This document shows, piece by piece, positions 57,001-64,000 of a stretch of DNA of 64,000 bases. Positions within the stretch are counted from its first letter, which is position 1, and every line of letters starts with the position of its first letter. The position numbers were made by a program, and so were the translations under genes. The notes below the pieces were generated by a model, which was not told the DNA's origin, did not search any database, and saw nothing but the letters and a program-made list of their open reading frames with translations. Source of the DNA: JAGQWW01 sp041392845 (GTDB taxonomy: Bacteria > Bacteroidota > Bacteroidia > Chitinophagales > Saprospiraceae); assembly GCA_041392845.1 (NCBI GenBank), contig JAWKLG010000007.1, forward strand, positions 1 through 64,000. Direction: 5' to 3'.

Positions 57001-60000
57001 CATCACTGTCAAAATTATCGTTACCGGCATCCATGTCGGTCAATTGAAGACCGGTTGGAGAGGTAGGATAACTGAATTTCACAGTGTAGGATCCTGGTTC
57101 GACGTCGCTAAAGAAGTAGTATCCATTTGAATCTGTTGTGGTTGATTCATTGACCGGATCTCCATTATCAGTTGTTCCAATCAACATAACCGGAACATTA
57201 GGAAGGATATCTTCACCTGGTTCTCTTAAGCCGTTTTTATCACAATCAATCCAGGCATAACCATCTATATGGCCATTTTCAACTTCATAGTATCCGGCAT
57301 CAATTGTAGGATTAAACACTCCCGGAGGAAGGAAAACAGTATGTGATTGACCAGTATTTTCATCCGCATCACTATCCATTGCATCCATTCCATTGGATTG
57401 AGCATCCTGAATGGTTGGTACAAAATGGGTTGGAGCTGTTCCATGATCGAATACTACATAATAGATACCAGAGATTAAGCCGGTAAATTCGTAGTATCCG
57501 GTAAATGGATCCGATTCTGTTGTTGCCAGAGGCAAATTGGTATTTCCATCATAAAGGGTAATAGTCACACCGCCTACACCTGGCTCTCCCAGATCTTGTT
57601 TACCGTTGCGATTGATGTCATTAAACACCCAATCTCCAAGGCCACTGGTTTCCAGTATTTCTACTTGGGCCGGGTCGTGGTCATCCTCGTCGATGGTTCC
57701 ATCATCATCGATGTTATCATCTTCGGCAGGGTTCCCCGGAGTACCTCCGTTATCGTTATTTGGATCGGTATCCGCAGTTGAATCGAAATCATCTGTCGGA
57801 ATTCCACTATTGTCATCTTTTGTAGCAAATGAGATCTCTGCATAGTTTACTGCAAAACCAAAATTGCTTGGACTGGCAGAAACCTGAACCAATAGCGTAA
57901 GACTTACACTGTCTCCAGCGGCTATGAAAGGAATGGTGTTTTGTAAAACATTGCCTCCTAAATTAGTCCAACCATTGGCATCATTTCCACTCAAACTTAT
58001 ATCGGCAGGCAGATTATCCGTTACTTCAACATCATAAGCTGCTACTTCTCCCTGATTGAAAACCGTGATGGTAAAATCAAATTCCTGACCTGCAATCACC
58101 TGCTGGGTATTGGTAGTTTTTCTCAATGCCAAATCGAAGCAATCCTCTTTGGTCAACATCACTGTATCAAGAGACATACATGCACCACCATTGGCAACTA
58201 CTTCCACATAATAGGTTCCTTCAGGCAACATACCATTTGCCAGAGCAGTCACATCAGCACTGAATTCATTGGTAATGGTAATCACCTCGTCCGTAATGGC
58301 CGGATCGGTTACTACCACTGCAATGCTTCCTGAATTAGGATTGTAACAAGCTACAGGATCTGTAAGTGTGATAACCGGTTCAATTTCGGTATATGGTTCA
58401 ATTTCAAATGGTACATAAACAGCACAATCATTGAAATCGGTTACCAATGCGAAATAGTCTGTTGCAGGCGCAAGGTTATTCAATGAATCTCCTGCTACCA
58501 CACCTGCAGCCGGGTTGATAAATTCTATGCTATAAGGAGCAGTTCCACCACTTATCACTTCCATTCTCACTTTTCCATCATCAGCTGCACAAATGGTTTC
58601 CGGAACTTCTTCAACATTGATTTTAATTGGATTTGGTTCGGTAATTTCTACCTGTGCTTTTGAAATACAGCCATCAACAGTGATCACTGTAATTTCATAA
58701 ATTCCAGGATTTAAATTCGATAGTTCAATGGATCCTGTATTTGTAGGATAAGGAGCTGAATAGCCATTTGAAGTAACTCCGCTAACAATGTAACCAAGAA
58801 TTTGCTGGCCATTTCCATCAGCATTGAACTCAATGATACCATCTCCTGCTCCAATACAGGTTACATTTCTAAGGGCATTTGCAGTAATTACCGGTCCATT
58901 GTTAGGATTCAATACTACTGTAAATGATTCAGAACAGTTGCCATTCCAGGTGATCAATACTTCATAAATTCCTGCTGTTAGCATGGTTGGATTGTCAGGC
59001 TGAGCAGGATTAAACTGGCCCATTGGTCCGGACCATTCAAAAGTAAATTGATTGGAAGGAACTGGAACTCCCATATCAAACATGGTTACCGCAATTTCGC
59101 CAAGGGTGCTTCCATCACAAGAAGGATCAACACTGGTGAAATCCGGAACAAACGGGAAGTCGTCAGAAGATATTTTTATATTTCTAATGCTTGAACAGCC
59201 ATTAATATCAGAAACTTGCAAGGAATAAGAACCCGCTGCAAGATTACTAATAGTAATTGCATTTGGAATACCAGGAATATTTCCGCTAGCTACCAAGCCG
59301 TTGGTCGAATTATCAATAAGCGTATAAGCAAATGATGGCAAACCGCTAACAGAAAAACTAATTTCACCCGTAGCCTGTCCACAGGCTGCATTGGAATTGC
59401 CAGTAACAGAAATATCAGGACCACCTATTTGCTCAATTACGACAAAGGCTGCCTCTATTCCGCCATCAATTCCTCCTTTCACACAATCATTTGCATCGAT
59501 AACTTCAGCGAAATAAATACCTGGTTCCAGATCATATGCAAAGTTGAAAGTATCGGTACTTCCTAAGGTCTGGCTTACTAAATTTCCTGCTGCATCATAC
59601 CAATTGTAATTGAATGGAGCTGTTCCTCCGGTTACATCAACTCTAGCTTCCCCAGCATCATTCACATCACAAAGCATATCATAACCTACAAGGTCGAGAA
59701 TACCAAACTCATTGCAATTGAAACATGGAACCGGCTGATTCAAATTGATATCGAAATCAACGATACAATCATTCAAATCAGTAACAGTTACAGTATAAGT
59801 GTCATCTGCAGACAAACCATAGATACAACGCTCAACTCCTTCTAACCAAGGACTTGGAACGATGGCGTTAGGACTTACATTTACTTCATAAACCGGCCCC
59901 GAACCATCACGAATGGTAATACAAGCTTGTCCGTCATGAGCATCACAAACTTCAAGATCATATCTGTCTACTGATATTTTAAAATAATCGGGATCTTCTA

Positions 60001-63000
60001 CATCAAATTTGTAGAAGCTTTCACAATTATAACGGTCTCTTACCACTAGTCTGTAAGTACCCGCAGCCAACATACTCAAATCTACAGGCTGACCAATTAT
60101 TAGATCACCGCTCAACACGATTCCATCTTGTGAGGTAGTATTATGTATGTTAAAATGAAGCGGACCTTCACCAGTTGCGGTAAAGCTGAAGGCACCGTTA
60201 TCTGCATCCGGACAACTGGCATCCGCTGAACCGAATGGAATGATTTGAGGTCCATTAGACGGATTCATCAACAAATCAATCGAGTCTACACAAGTACCGT
60301 CGGTAACGTAAAGTTTGTAGCAACCATTTGGCAAGTCTGTAGGATTGGTTGGATCGGCAGGAGAGAAGGGATCTCCATCCGGGCCGATCCAGGTATAATT
60401 ATACGTTGCTCCTAATGGAGAATTGACGATAAATTGACCCTGAGGTGCTACGGTAGCTCCGTTTGGACTATAAGGACAAACTCCGTCAATTGTAGTAATA
60501 TCGATATTAAAGAAAGGATCCAGGCCTATGATCTCAAATTCTGAAATCGAAGTACAACCATTGGCATCCATTACCTGCAAAACATAATTACCGGCAGGTA
60601 AAAATTGAATAGTTACAGGCGTTCCACTTGTAAAAATGGTTCCACCAGGATAAGGATCATCCCCAAAAATTTCATATTGGAATGGTGCATCCCCAAAAAT
60701 GCTAAAGGTCACATCCCCGTTTGCATTTCCACAATCTGTTAAAGAAGTTGCTGAAATATTGATTTCAGGTCCTTCTAATGCATCCAAAATTATTTCACCA
60801 GCGGCCATACATCCGTTGGCATCTTCTGCAATCATGGTGTATTTACCTTCACCAAGATCCCACTGATAGGTAAATGGATCATTGCTGGTCTGGGTTGCTA
60901 CCAGACTATAAGCTACATTATAGAAATTATACGTGTAAGGAGCAGTTCCTCCAACTAATTCTACATGAATTCCACCATCATTTTGACTACAATGTGCATT
61001 GTAGGCAACCAGCGCATTCAAACCTAAGTTATTTGGAGCAAGGACATCCAATTCAAAATCATAGAAACATCCATCAGGATTATCTACTCTTACATAGTAG
61101 GTACCTGGTTCCAAACCGGAAATTGTGCCGGCAGTACCCACAGAACCTTGTAAATAATAACCATTAGGACCATTCCAGGTAAAAACAAGGTTAGCGCTTA
61201 CATCGATATTGGTAATATGCTCTAGAGCAGAAACCAATGAGATTCTACCATCATTGGTATTACAAGCAGTAGCGGGCTGAACATCCCAAACCACTTCAAA
61301 TCCTCTTTCGATTCGAATGGCATCTGTGAATGATTCTACACATCCTCCATCATCAACGGTAAGACTTACATCATATGAATTACCAAAAGCAGGATAATTA
61401 TCCCATCTTACATCGTGAGGGCCAGGACCTTCTGCCACTCCATCATATGGATCAGCATCATTAGAAAAGACAACCGTTGCACCTGCAAAGTCCCAGTTGT
61501 AATTGGCTGCAGGTCCCGCATTTCCGTCAAAAGAAATTGTTGTTATGCTTCCCAGACATACAAATTCATCCATATTGAAACTTACCTCAGGCCTTGGATT
61601 TTCGTATGCAAAAAACTGGGTTGAAGCATAACAACCATCAACACTGGTCAAAGTGACCTCGTGTTGTACTACATTATTAGAAGGGGTTATGTCAAAAGTA
61701 ATTTCAGCACCATTTACCACTACATTGGAAATTCCAACCATAGGATTGATGGTCCATGAACCAATATTTACCGGATCACCTGTAAATAATTCAAAGAGTC
61801 TTGTTGTTCTTTGTTCTGTAACAGCAACATATTCATCACAAACTGTTACATCATCTATGGGATCTACAGCTAGAATTGGCAATACATCCACTGTTACATC
61901 AGTCGTGGTTGAACACTCAATATTGTTGTCACCCGTTACAATGGCAGTAACGGTATAAGTTATCGTAGGAAAAGGATATCCTGCAGGGATGCTCAATTCA
62001 GGAGCATCACAAACACTACAAGATAAAAACTCAAGGAATGGATCGTCAGCAGATGACCAGTAGAATGTGGCCGGTGCAGGAGTTGAAGGACTCAAGGTTG
62101 CAGCCAACGTAATACTTTCCTGCTCTTCCGGACAAATATCAGGTTCAGATGAAATAACAATGGCCATCGGATTGTTGGTCGCTGTTATTTGAACTACATC
62201 CTGATTGGTACATTCAACAGTTCCATCAGGGCTGATTTGAGTAACTGTTGCTATAAATTCATAGACACCAGAAGCCAAAGCATTAGTAGCTACCATAAAT
62301 CCGGAAGTACTTGCAAGATTGGATCCTGCATTAGGATTACTTCCACTTTCTGACCATTCAACACTGATTGTTCCATTGTTTGGACTACTGGTCAGGTTGG
62401 TAGTTGCAGTAAGATTGGCTACACCGTTTTCACAAATAGTTTGATCTTCACCAGCATAAACCGTGATACCCGGCGTGACTGTTACAGTAGTAGATGCATT
62501 TGAAATACAGCCGTTGACATCGGTTACTTCAACTGAATAGGTGTAAACTGTTTCACCCGAAATTGAACCGGCGGGACAAGCGGTTGGGTTTTGCAAGGTT
62601 GGATCATTGATTGGACCGCTTCCGCTATTCCATAGTACACTTGCAATAGTAGTAGTGGAACTTACTCCCAATTCTATACAACTTCCATCACAGATATAAG
62701 CAGGTGAGGTAATGGTTAAATTTCCATTCTGATTTACATCAATGGTAATCTGAGCAGTTCCTGTACATTCTAAACCATTTGAACCAGTCACTACGGCAGA
62801 AACGATATAGGTTATGGTACTTCCCATGTAGGAAGAAGGAATATTTAAAGTGGTAGTTTCACAAACTGAGCAACTTAAGAAATTTAGCCCTGGATCATCA
62901 GTTGATGACCAGATGTAAGTTGCCGCTGCAGGAGTTGAAGGATCTAATTCAGCAGTCAAATCAATGGGATCACCATTACTAGCACACGCTGCTCCTAAGG

Positions 63001-64000
63001 AAGAACTGATACTTACAATAGGATTTTCCAAAACAGTAATTTGAACTATATCAGTTGCAGAACATGCTGCAGTACCGTTTGGACTAATTTGAGATGCTGT
63101 AGCAATAAATTCATAGACTCCCGGAGACAGGCTATTTGTTGAAACGGAATATCCTGAGATGGAAGCAAGATTGCTACCTGCATTTGGATTTCCAGGATTT
63201 TCCGACCAGCTAACCGATATGGTACCATTGATGGCACTTGAATTTAGGTTAGTAGTGGCCGTTAAACTGGCAGTTTCATTTTCACAGACAGTATTATCAG
63301 CACCTGCGTAAACAGTCAACTCTGGAGTTACCGTAATACTGGTATTGGCCGTAGCAACACAACCATCAGTATCTGTAACCTCTACTGAATATTGGTAGGT
63401 AACCAAGCCTTGTGATGCACCTGGAGCACAGGCCAAAGTTGAAGCTGCAGTTGGATTATTCAAAGGACCACCTGACCACAATACGCTGGTTATAGTTTTA
63501 TCTGAAGAAACACTCAATGGCGCGCAACTTCCATCACAAATAGTAAATGGAGGTGAAACGACAAGATTTTGAGCAGTATTTATATTGATGGTTATATTGT
63601 CGGTACCTGTACAAGTAACTCCATTGCTACCCGTAACCACAGCGGTTACTGTATAGGTAATGGTAGAACCCATATAGGTATTTGGAATATTCAAACTTGG
63701 ATTTGAACAGGGATTACAATTTAAAAATGCCAATCCCGGATCATCCGTTGAAGACCAATAAAAGCTTGCGGCAGTTGGAGTTGAGGGATCCAAATTGGCC
63801 GAAAGGCTAATGGTCTCATTGTAACAAACATCCGGTGCTGAAGCTGAAATACTTACTATCGGATTGGCAATAGCAGTAACTTTCACCTGATCATTGTCTG
63901 TACAGGTTCCGTTATCGCCTGTAACACTTACAGCAACATTGAAAATATATTCTCCTGCAATTAAATCTGTAACATTGGTTTGATAAGCAGTTGGTGCATC
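48041..64000 (-). CDS. Giant T9SS surface protein: PKD/SprB, DUF11, SdrD-B, 25 HYR repeats, type B CTD (5'-partial)
   Basis: An open minus-strand frame of 5,319 codons still open at the window edge; an internal GTG at 63886 is not its start. From N to C: Ig/PKD-like super-repeats (64000-62000); PKD and SprB-like repeats (GGTAPYTYNFY, LEPGTYYVRVDNPDGC; to about 58,150); a DUF11 domain (LALRKTTNTQQVIAGQ, about 58,140-57,650); two SdrD B-like modules (GDWVFNDINRNGKQDLGEPG; to about 56,920); 25 HYR repeats (to about 50,900); three SprB repeats (LWSNGGTDSLITGLTAGTYTVTV); two copies of an unnamed module (about 49,870-48,950); and the gliding-motility type B T9SS domain GFSPNGDGVNETLKIDG (48,300-48,041). 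The predicted role is surface adhesion or gliding. No frameshift occurs over 16 kb. No signal peptide is visible in the window. Confidence 0.93.
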   Translation of the reverse strand, partial: DAPTAYQTNVTDLIAGEYIFNVAVSVTGDNGTCTDNDQVKVTAIANPIVSISASAPDVCYNETISLSANLDPSTPTAASFYWSSTDDPGLAFLNCNPCSNPSLNIPNTYMGSTITYTVTAVVTGSNGVTCTGTDNITININTAQNLVVSPPFTICDGSCAPLSVSSDKTITSVLWSGGPLNNPTAASTLACAPGASQGLVTYQYSVEVTDTDGCVATANTSITVTPELTVYAGADNTVCENETASLTATTNLNSSAINGTISVSWSENPGNPNAGSNLASISGYSVSTNSLSPGVYEFIATASQISPNGTAACSATDIVQITVLENPIVSISSSLGAACASNGDPIDLTAELDPSTPAAATYIWSSTDDPGLNFLSCSVCETTTLNIPSSYMGSTITYIVSAVVTGSNGLECTGTAQITIDVNQNGNLTITSPAYICDGSCIELGVSSTTTIASVLWNSGSGPINDPTLQNPTACPAGSISGETVYTYSVEVTDVNGCISNASTTVTVTPGITVYAGEDQTICENGVANLTATTNLTSSPNNGTISVEWSESGSNPNAGSNLASTSGFMVATNALASGVYEFIATVTQISPDGTVECTNQDVVQITATNNPMAIVISSEPDICPEEQESITLAATLSPSTPAPATFYWSSADDPFLEFLSCSVCDAPELSIPAGYPFPTITYTVTAIVTGDNNIECSTTTDVTVDVLPILAVDPIDDVTVCDEYVAVTEQRTTRLFELFTGDPVNIGSWTINPMVGISNVVVNGAEITFDITPSNNVVQHEVTLTSVDGCYASTQFFAYENPRPEVSFNMDEFVCLGSITTISFDGNAGPAANYNWDFAGATVVFSNDADPYDGVAEGPGPHDVRWDNYPAFGNSYDVSLTVDDGGCVESFTDAIRIERGFEVVWDVQPATACNTNDGRISLVSALEHITNIDVSANLVFTWNGPNGYYLQGSVGTAGTISGLEPGTYYVRVDNPDGCFYDFELDVLAPNNLGLNALVAYNAHCSQNDGGIHVELVGGTAPYTYNFYNVAYSLVATQTSNDPFTYQWDLGEGKYTMIAEDANGCMAAGEIILDALEGPEINISATSLTDCGNANGDVTFSIFGDAPFQYEIFGDDPYPGGTIFTSGTPVTIQFLPAGNYVLQVMDANGCTSISEFEIIGLDPFFNIDITTIDGVCPYSPNGATVAPQGQFIVNSPLGATYNYTWIGPDGDPFSPADPTNPTDLPNGCYKLYVTDGTCVDSIDLLMNPSNGPQIIPFGSADASCPDADNGAFSFTATGEGPLHFNIHNTTSQDGIVLSGDLIIGQPVDLSMLAAGTYRLVVRDRYNCESFYKFDVEDPDYFKISVDRYDLEVCDAHDGQACITIRDGSGPVYEVNVSPNAIVPSPWLEGVERCIYGLSADDTYTVTVTDLNDCIVDFDINLNQPVPCFNCNEFGILDLVGYDMLCDVNDAGEARVDVTGGTAPFNYNWYDAAGNLVSQTLGSTDTFNFAYDLEPGIYFAEVIDANDCVKGGIDGGIEAAFVVIEQIGGPDISVTGNSNAACGQATGEISFSVSGLPSFAYTLIDNSTNGLVASGNIPGIPNAITISNLAAGSYSLQVSDINGCSSIRNIKISSDDFPFVPDFTSVDPSCDGSTLGEIAVTMFDMGVPVPSNQFTFEWSGPMGQFNPAQPDNPTMLTAGIYEVLITWNGNCSESFTVVLNPNNGPVITANALRNVTCIGAGDGIIEFNADGNGQQILGYIVSGVTSNGYSAPYPTNTGSIELSNLNPGIYEITVITVDGCISKAQVEITEPNPIKINVEEVPETICAADDGKVRMEVISGGTAPYSIEFINPAAGVVAGDSLNNLAPATDYFALVTDFNDCAVYVPFEIEPYTEIEPVITLTDPVACYNPNSGSIAVVVTDPAITDEVITITNEFSADVTALANGMLPEGTYYVEVVANGGACMSLDTVMLTKEDCFDLALRKTTNTQQVIAGQEFDFTITVFNQGEVAAYDVEVTDNLPADISLSGNDANGWTNLGGNVLQNTIPFIAAGDSVSLTLLVQVSASPSNFGFAVNYAEISFATKDDNSGIPTDDFDSTADTDPNNDNGGTPGNPAEDDNIDDDGTIDEDDHDPAQVEILETSGLGDWVFNDINRNGKQDLGEPGVGGVTITLYDGNTNLPLATTESDPFTGYYEFTGLISGIYYVVFDHGTAPTHFVPTIQDAQSNGMDAMDSDADENTGQSHTVFLPPGVFNPTIDAGYYEVENGHIDGYAWIDCDKNGLREPGEDILPNVPVMLIGTTDNGDPVNESTTTDSNGYYFFSDVEPGSYTVKFSYPTSPTGLQLTDMDAGNDNFDSDVDPTTGVTLPFVVMQEDSLAFDAGFQDVEGPVVIPKDPDLIGVNDGDTLSFMCGMAPVLDMNLVMAMDNVDPDPEVVFIERIVSLGDCENTGSLMLMECGWLATDTCGNQTHWKVYIKVVDNDPPMLMGIPADIMVDCENIPTPPVVTAEDMCDDNVEIDMTETVSAGNCPYTITRVWTATDDCGNFSTASQLITVTDQVAPVITQVPNDTTVECGYYPPFDPNTVLATDNCDLDLDITYFDYFDSTSICPYIIERNIIATDNCNNSDTVVQVITIIDTQVPVFSNVPNDTTITCDVAVPILSQPTATDVCDATVSITETIQTYPGACPQESRIEYTWIAEDECGNFVTATANIYIIDTVAPVLSNIPVDMVIECNDPFPNVFPTVVDNCDIAPDLLVSIDTIVSNPCTTSVIRNFLVTDACGNSSTASHRVTIYDNTAPNIAPINPFLFGIANGDTVTVSCDQFPEFDTSDVKVTDNCDPNPTVLFEDLAVITGDCPVDGFLTLMLCSWTARDACGNQSSYTIYIKVVDNEPPVLTGVSPRVIVNCIDSIPPIPVVTADDNCTPFVQVQFEEEDRGGDCFTGRTIVRTWTATDNCGNTTSESQQITLIDNQPPILIGVPADEVVNCTNSIPTPPNVTVSDNCSNPVLQYSEVDLGGDCTSGRTFIRTWTATDGCGNQTTATQRITLIDDQPPVLTGVPADITISCNDSLPSVASVVATDNCGTPGLTYNEQITGTDCATGITYTRTWTATDDCGTSVTATQVITVIDNEAPVLTGVPANMNVSCEDDVPPVAVVTVSDNCSTPDLIFNEIVSGNNCATGIIRIRTWSATDDCGNQVQASQTITILDNEPPVLNGVPGNLNLSCIDSLPAVAMVTATDNCGNTDIIFNETITGSNCATGITYRRTWTATDDCGNQTTRTQRIVIRDNEAPVLSGVPSNITINCVTTLPPPANVVATDNCGTPDLVFDEVVSGTDCALGISYTRTWTATDACGNVSSASQVITVIDDRDPVLNGVPADLTISCIDSLPLPANVTATDNCGPALVEFDEVIVGNDCQTGIVYTRTWTATDGCGNQSSASQVITIIDNIAPVISGVPGDLNLNCIDLLPPVANVIASDNCGIPDLSFEETVIGTDCGSGFVYTRTWTATDACGNQTIETQVINIIDNIPPTLNGVPGDLNLTCIDSLPAPASVTATDNCGTPIVVFEEEIAGTDCGTGIVYTRTWAAADDCGNVTQATQTITILDDIDPVIMGVPGNLNLSCIDDLPAIANVTVSDNCGTPDLSFNEVIAGTDCGTGITYTRTWTATDACGNVSVATQVITILDDIDPVLNGVPANLNLACLDSVPAPAMVTATDNCGTPDLSFNEDVVGTDCATGITYTRTWTATDDCGNSTVATQTITVLDNEAPILTGVPADVSYNCIDTLPAPANVVASDNCGTPDLQYIQENLGGDCMTGIVYRRTWTATDACGNQTIATQNITLIDNAAPVLSGVPGDLNLTCLDDVPSPANVTATDNCTSNPDIQFNEVITGTDCSLGIVYERTWIATDACGNTTSARQIISVQDNIAPMLSGVPANATYNCIDTLPAPANVVATDNCGTPDLQYTQENLGGDCMTGITYRRTWTATDACGNQTIATQDIILIDNAAPTLSGVPGDLNLSCLSSVPAPANVTASDNCTSNPDLTYNEVITGTDCSTGITYTRTWTATDACGNATTATQVITVLDNQPPVLVGVPGNISISCIDSIPSPSNVTASDNCGSVVIDYFETSIGSDCSSGIIISRRWTATDDCGNISSATQQIRVLDNQAPVLSGVPADLMLSCQDSVPAPANVIATDNCGTPDLTYNEVITGTDCSTGITYTRTWTATDACGNETIATQTITVIDNVPPVILVAFTSQNVECGQQINIPQPDVTDNCGVIVDFSSKDEIIDGPCPQAFTFIRTFTATDACGNISTETVTVNVSDNTAPDLNNVPTDTTIYLGMGQTIPPPPGVTASDVCDSSVPVRLAETRITAGCDYTLIRTWTATDDCGNMVTGTQTITVIGQNLSLAMSGTNETCAGNDGTAKVSVSNANPPLYFLWSNGGTDSLITGLTAGTYTVTVNDDFGCNAVGQVTIGTDAYSLDLTLNSTPEDCGQMNGTANVFVSGGVPPYDFLWSNGSTATILNNLTAGTYSVTVTDGNGCQGIDSVVVNQTDPNFIFNIVATDEFCVSSNGTISIQAMGGTGPYTFDWSNGSFGAFIGGLSTGTYTVTATDVNGCSDTTSVFVDNECPCTTPAIEKITLLPATCPDNDGEATIEVVGTEADFTFIWSPDIGTPNVDNNMRTGLPSGDYTILVRHLGSPNCELQVDITIDLDCNPLVCDTVFTVDQIFVPSAGGPETVCLPTTGSLSAYDLEVDGASYTAPTTPCDFDTIVYYSYASLPNGGQTGPYTVDFWQGNGTNLINATVNNMEELAAQMNSIDPTANWQNDYGTFTLTGGDPQGTYGDLEITYGGNTVILQVNTTLVPVGDAIELTGIGDHMVIATDPLNGCADTVIVTLTFNGLPQGFIEDKFALVSENCDENDPIYCLKDINWLDIDQYEITVNNEPFDGPLGTCNYDYNHAYSYFTVPGLANSGPYALDSWMVNGVSYNGTFNNPSELVSLMNQIDPRGDWKLDAAMFTIISEGNIHDYYGNLHITQQRTSSMANLELNTNYVPNDLAITLDPGMNELVFERLSDGMLDTVTVGVACISPDYISNTIKVGQIDTVCLDYSELLGNVVGIDNVCVDFEGAAEFTMMDGTNCFTCRGRYVGTTEACVIVCDDYGLCDTTYVNVRVVPDIKTVAITDTARTSKSDMVVVNPAGNDIFNGTVSGVFVKDPPRYGTAYVNSDLTISYVPHPEYCDKNLPDYFGYEICTPEGGCDVGMVYIFVDCGKLVVYNGFSPNGDGVNETLKIDGLEEFPDHKLTVFNRWGIKVYEAQNYQNDWNGTWKGEGLPDGTYFFLLDDGNGNVSNGYIEIQR
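50900..56915 (-). repeat. HYR-domain tandem array, about 237 bp x 25
   Basis: Each unit encodes about 79 residues of the pattern PPVLxGVPxDLxLxCxDSLPxPANVxATDNCGTPDL (positions vary), then TRTWTATDACGN and TITVIDN. The central units are most alike; the first and last are divergent. Two four-Cys subtypes alternate in places (for example units 18 and 20 share DLQYIQ/DLQYTQENLGGDCMTG), which points to duplication of unit pairs. Confidence 0.9.
62000..63870 (-). repeat. About 845-bp super-repeat in the giant gene
   Basis: A block of three Ig-like modules (NPIVSIS..., ...FTICDGSC..., TVYAGEDQTICEN...) occurs at about 63,870-63,020 and again at 63,020-62,170. A third, incomplete copy starts near 62,170 (NPMAIVISSEP). 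The repeat probably extends past the window edge. Confidence 0.8.

Noticed and set aside
48155..63237. Many plus-strand reading frames of 60-154 codons inside the giant gene
   Set aside because: They are shadows of a repetitive Thr/Asn-rich coding sequence on the other strand; they repeat with the HYR period and have no family motifs.
63886..63886. Start of the giant gene at a GTG codon
   Set aside because: The frame stays open for 38 more codons to the window edge, with Ig-like sequence continuing upstream.

Overview
The window reads as a chromosomal segment of a Bacteroidota bacterium, most likely of the Saprospiria (Saprospiraceae-like). Three kinds of evidence point there: type IX secretion (T9SS) cargo with C-terminal sorting domains, a T9SS plug (DUF5103) protein, and TAnnTTTG-type -7 promoter elements. 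A giant multi-domain HYR/SprB-like surface protein with a gliding-motility type C-terminus adds weight. No rRNA, tRNA, CRISPR array, phage or insertion sequence was recognised.

Layout. 0-4.9 kb: secreted esterase, small membrane protein, T9SS-sorted HmuY-like protein, PaaY-like hexapeptide protein, an unknown protein and an overlooked 51-residue Lys/Cys-rich protein. 4.9-16 kb: minus-strand housekeeping run (cysS, alpha/beta hydrolase, frameshifted queuosine-tRNA mannosyltransferase-like gene, AI-2E-type permease, OmpA/PD40 protein, serA, GH57). 16-22 kb: plus-strand fabG, Omp28-like T9SS cargo, recR and a GT2 fused to a degenerate sugar-phosphate transferase. 22-28.5 kb: lytic transglycosylase with its LysM out of frame, a small membrane protein, phenylalanine hydroxylase behind a tyrosine-rich leader peptide and terminator, GT9, AlkA-type glycosylase and two outer-membrane beta-barrel candidates. 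28.8-37.4 kb: every gene is shattered by frameshifts (membrane protein, two tandem YCF48-like T9SS cargo genes, aspartoacylase-like gene, pbpC). 37.6-39.5 kb: intact RloA/RloB-type pair, probably anti-phage. 39.6-47.6 kb: M1 peptidase, LysM-CAP protein, DUF3365 haem lipoprotein, rhodanese, GNAT, T9SS plug protein, cyclase-like protein and a TPR-like membrane protein. 48-64 kb: one intact 5'-truncated minus-strand reading frame of at least 5,319 codons.

How they fit together. The window combines T9SS-exported surface proteins (genes near 1.6, 17.1, 30.3, 31.9 and 48 kb) and envelope biogenesis (OmpA/PD40, plug protein, PBP1C, lytic transglycosylase, LysM-CAP, GT2/GT9) with ordinary metabolism.

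The best candidates for something not yet described are three. First, a ribosome-mediated tyrosine attenuator that appears to control phenylalanine hydroxylase (24.4-24.6 kb). Second, several unrelated families of degenerate 7-bp tandem repeats confined to intergenic DNA. Third, an unnamed module of about 115 residues present twice near the C-terminus of the giant protein. The broken genes at 28.8-37.4 kb may be an assembly-quality problem rather than biology.
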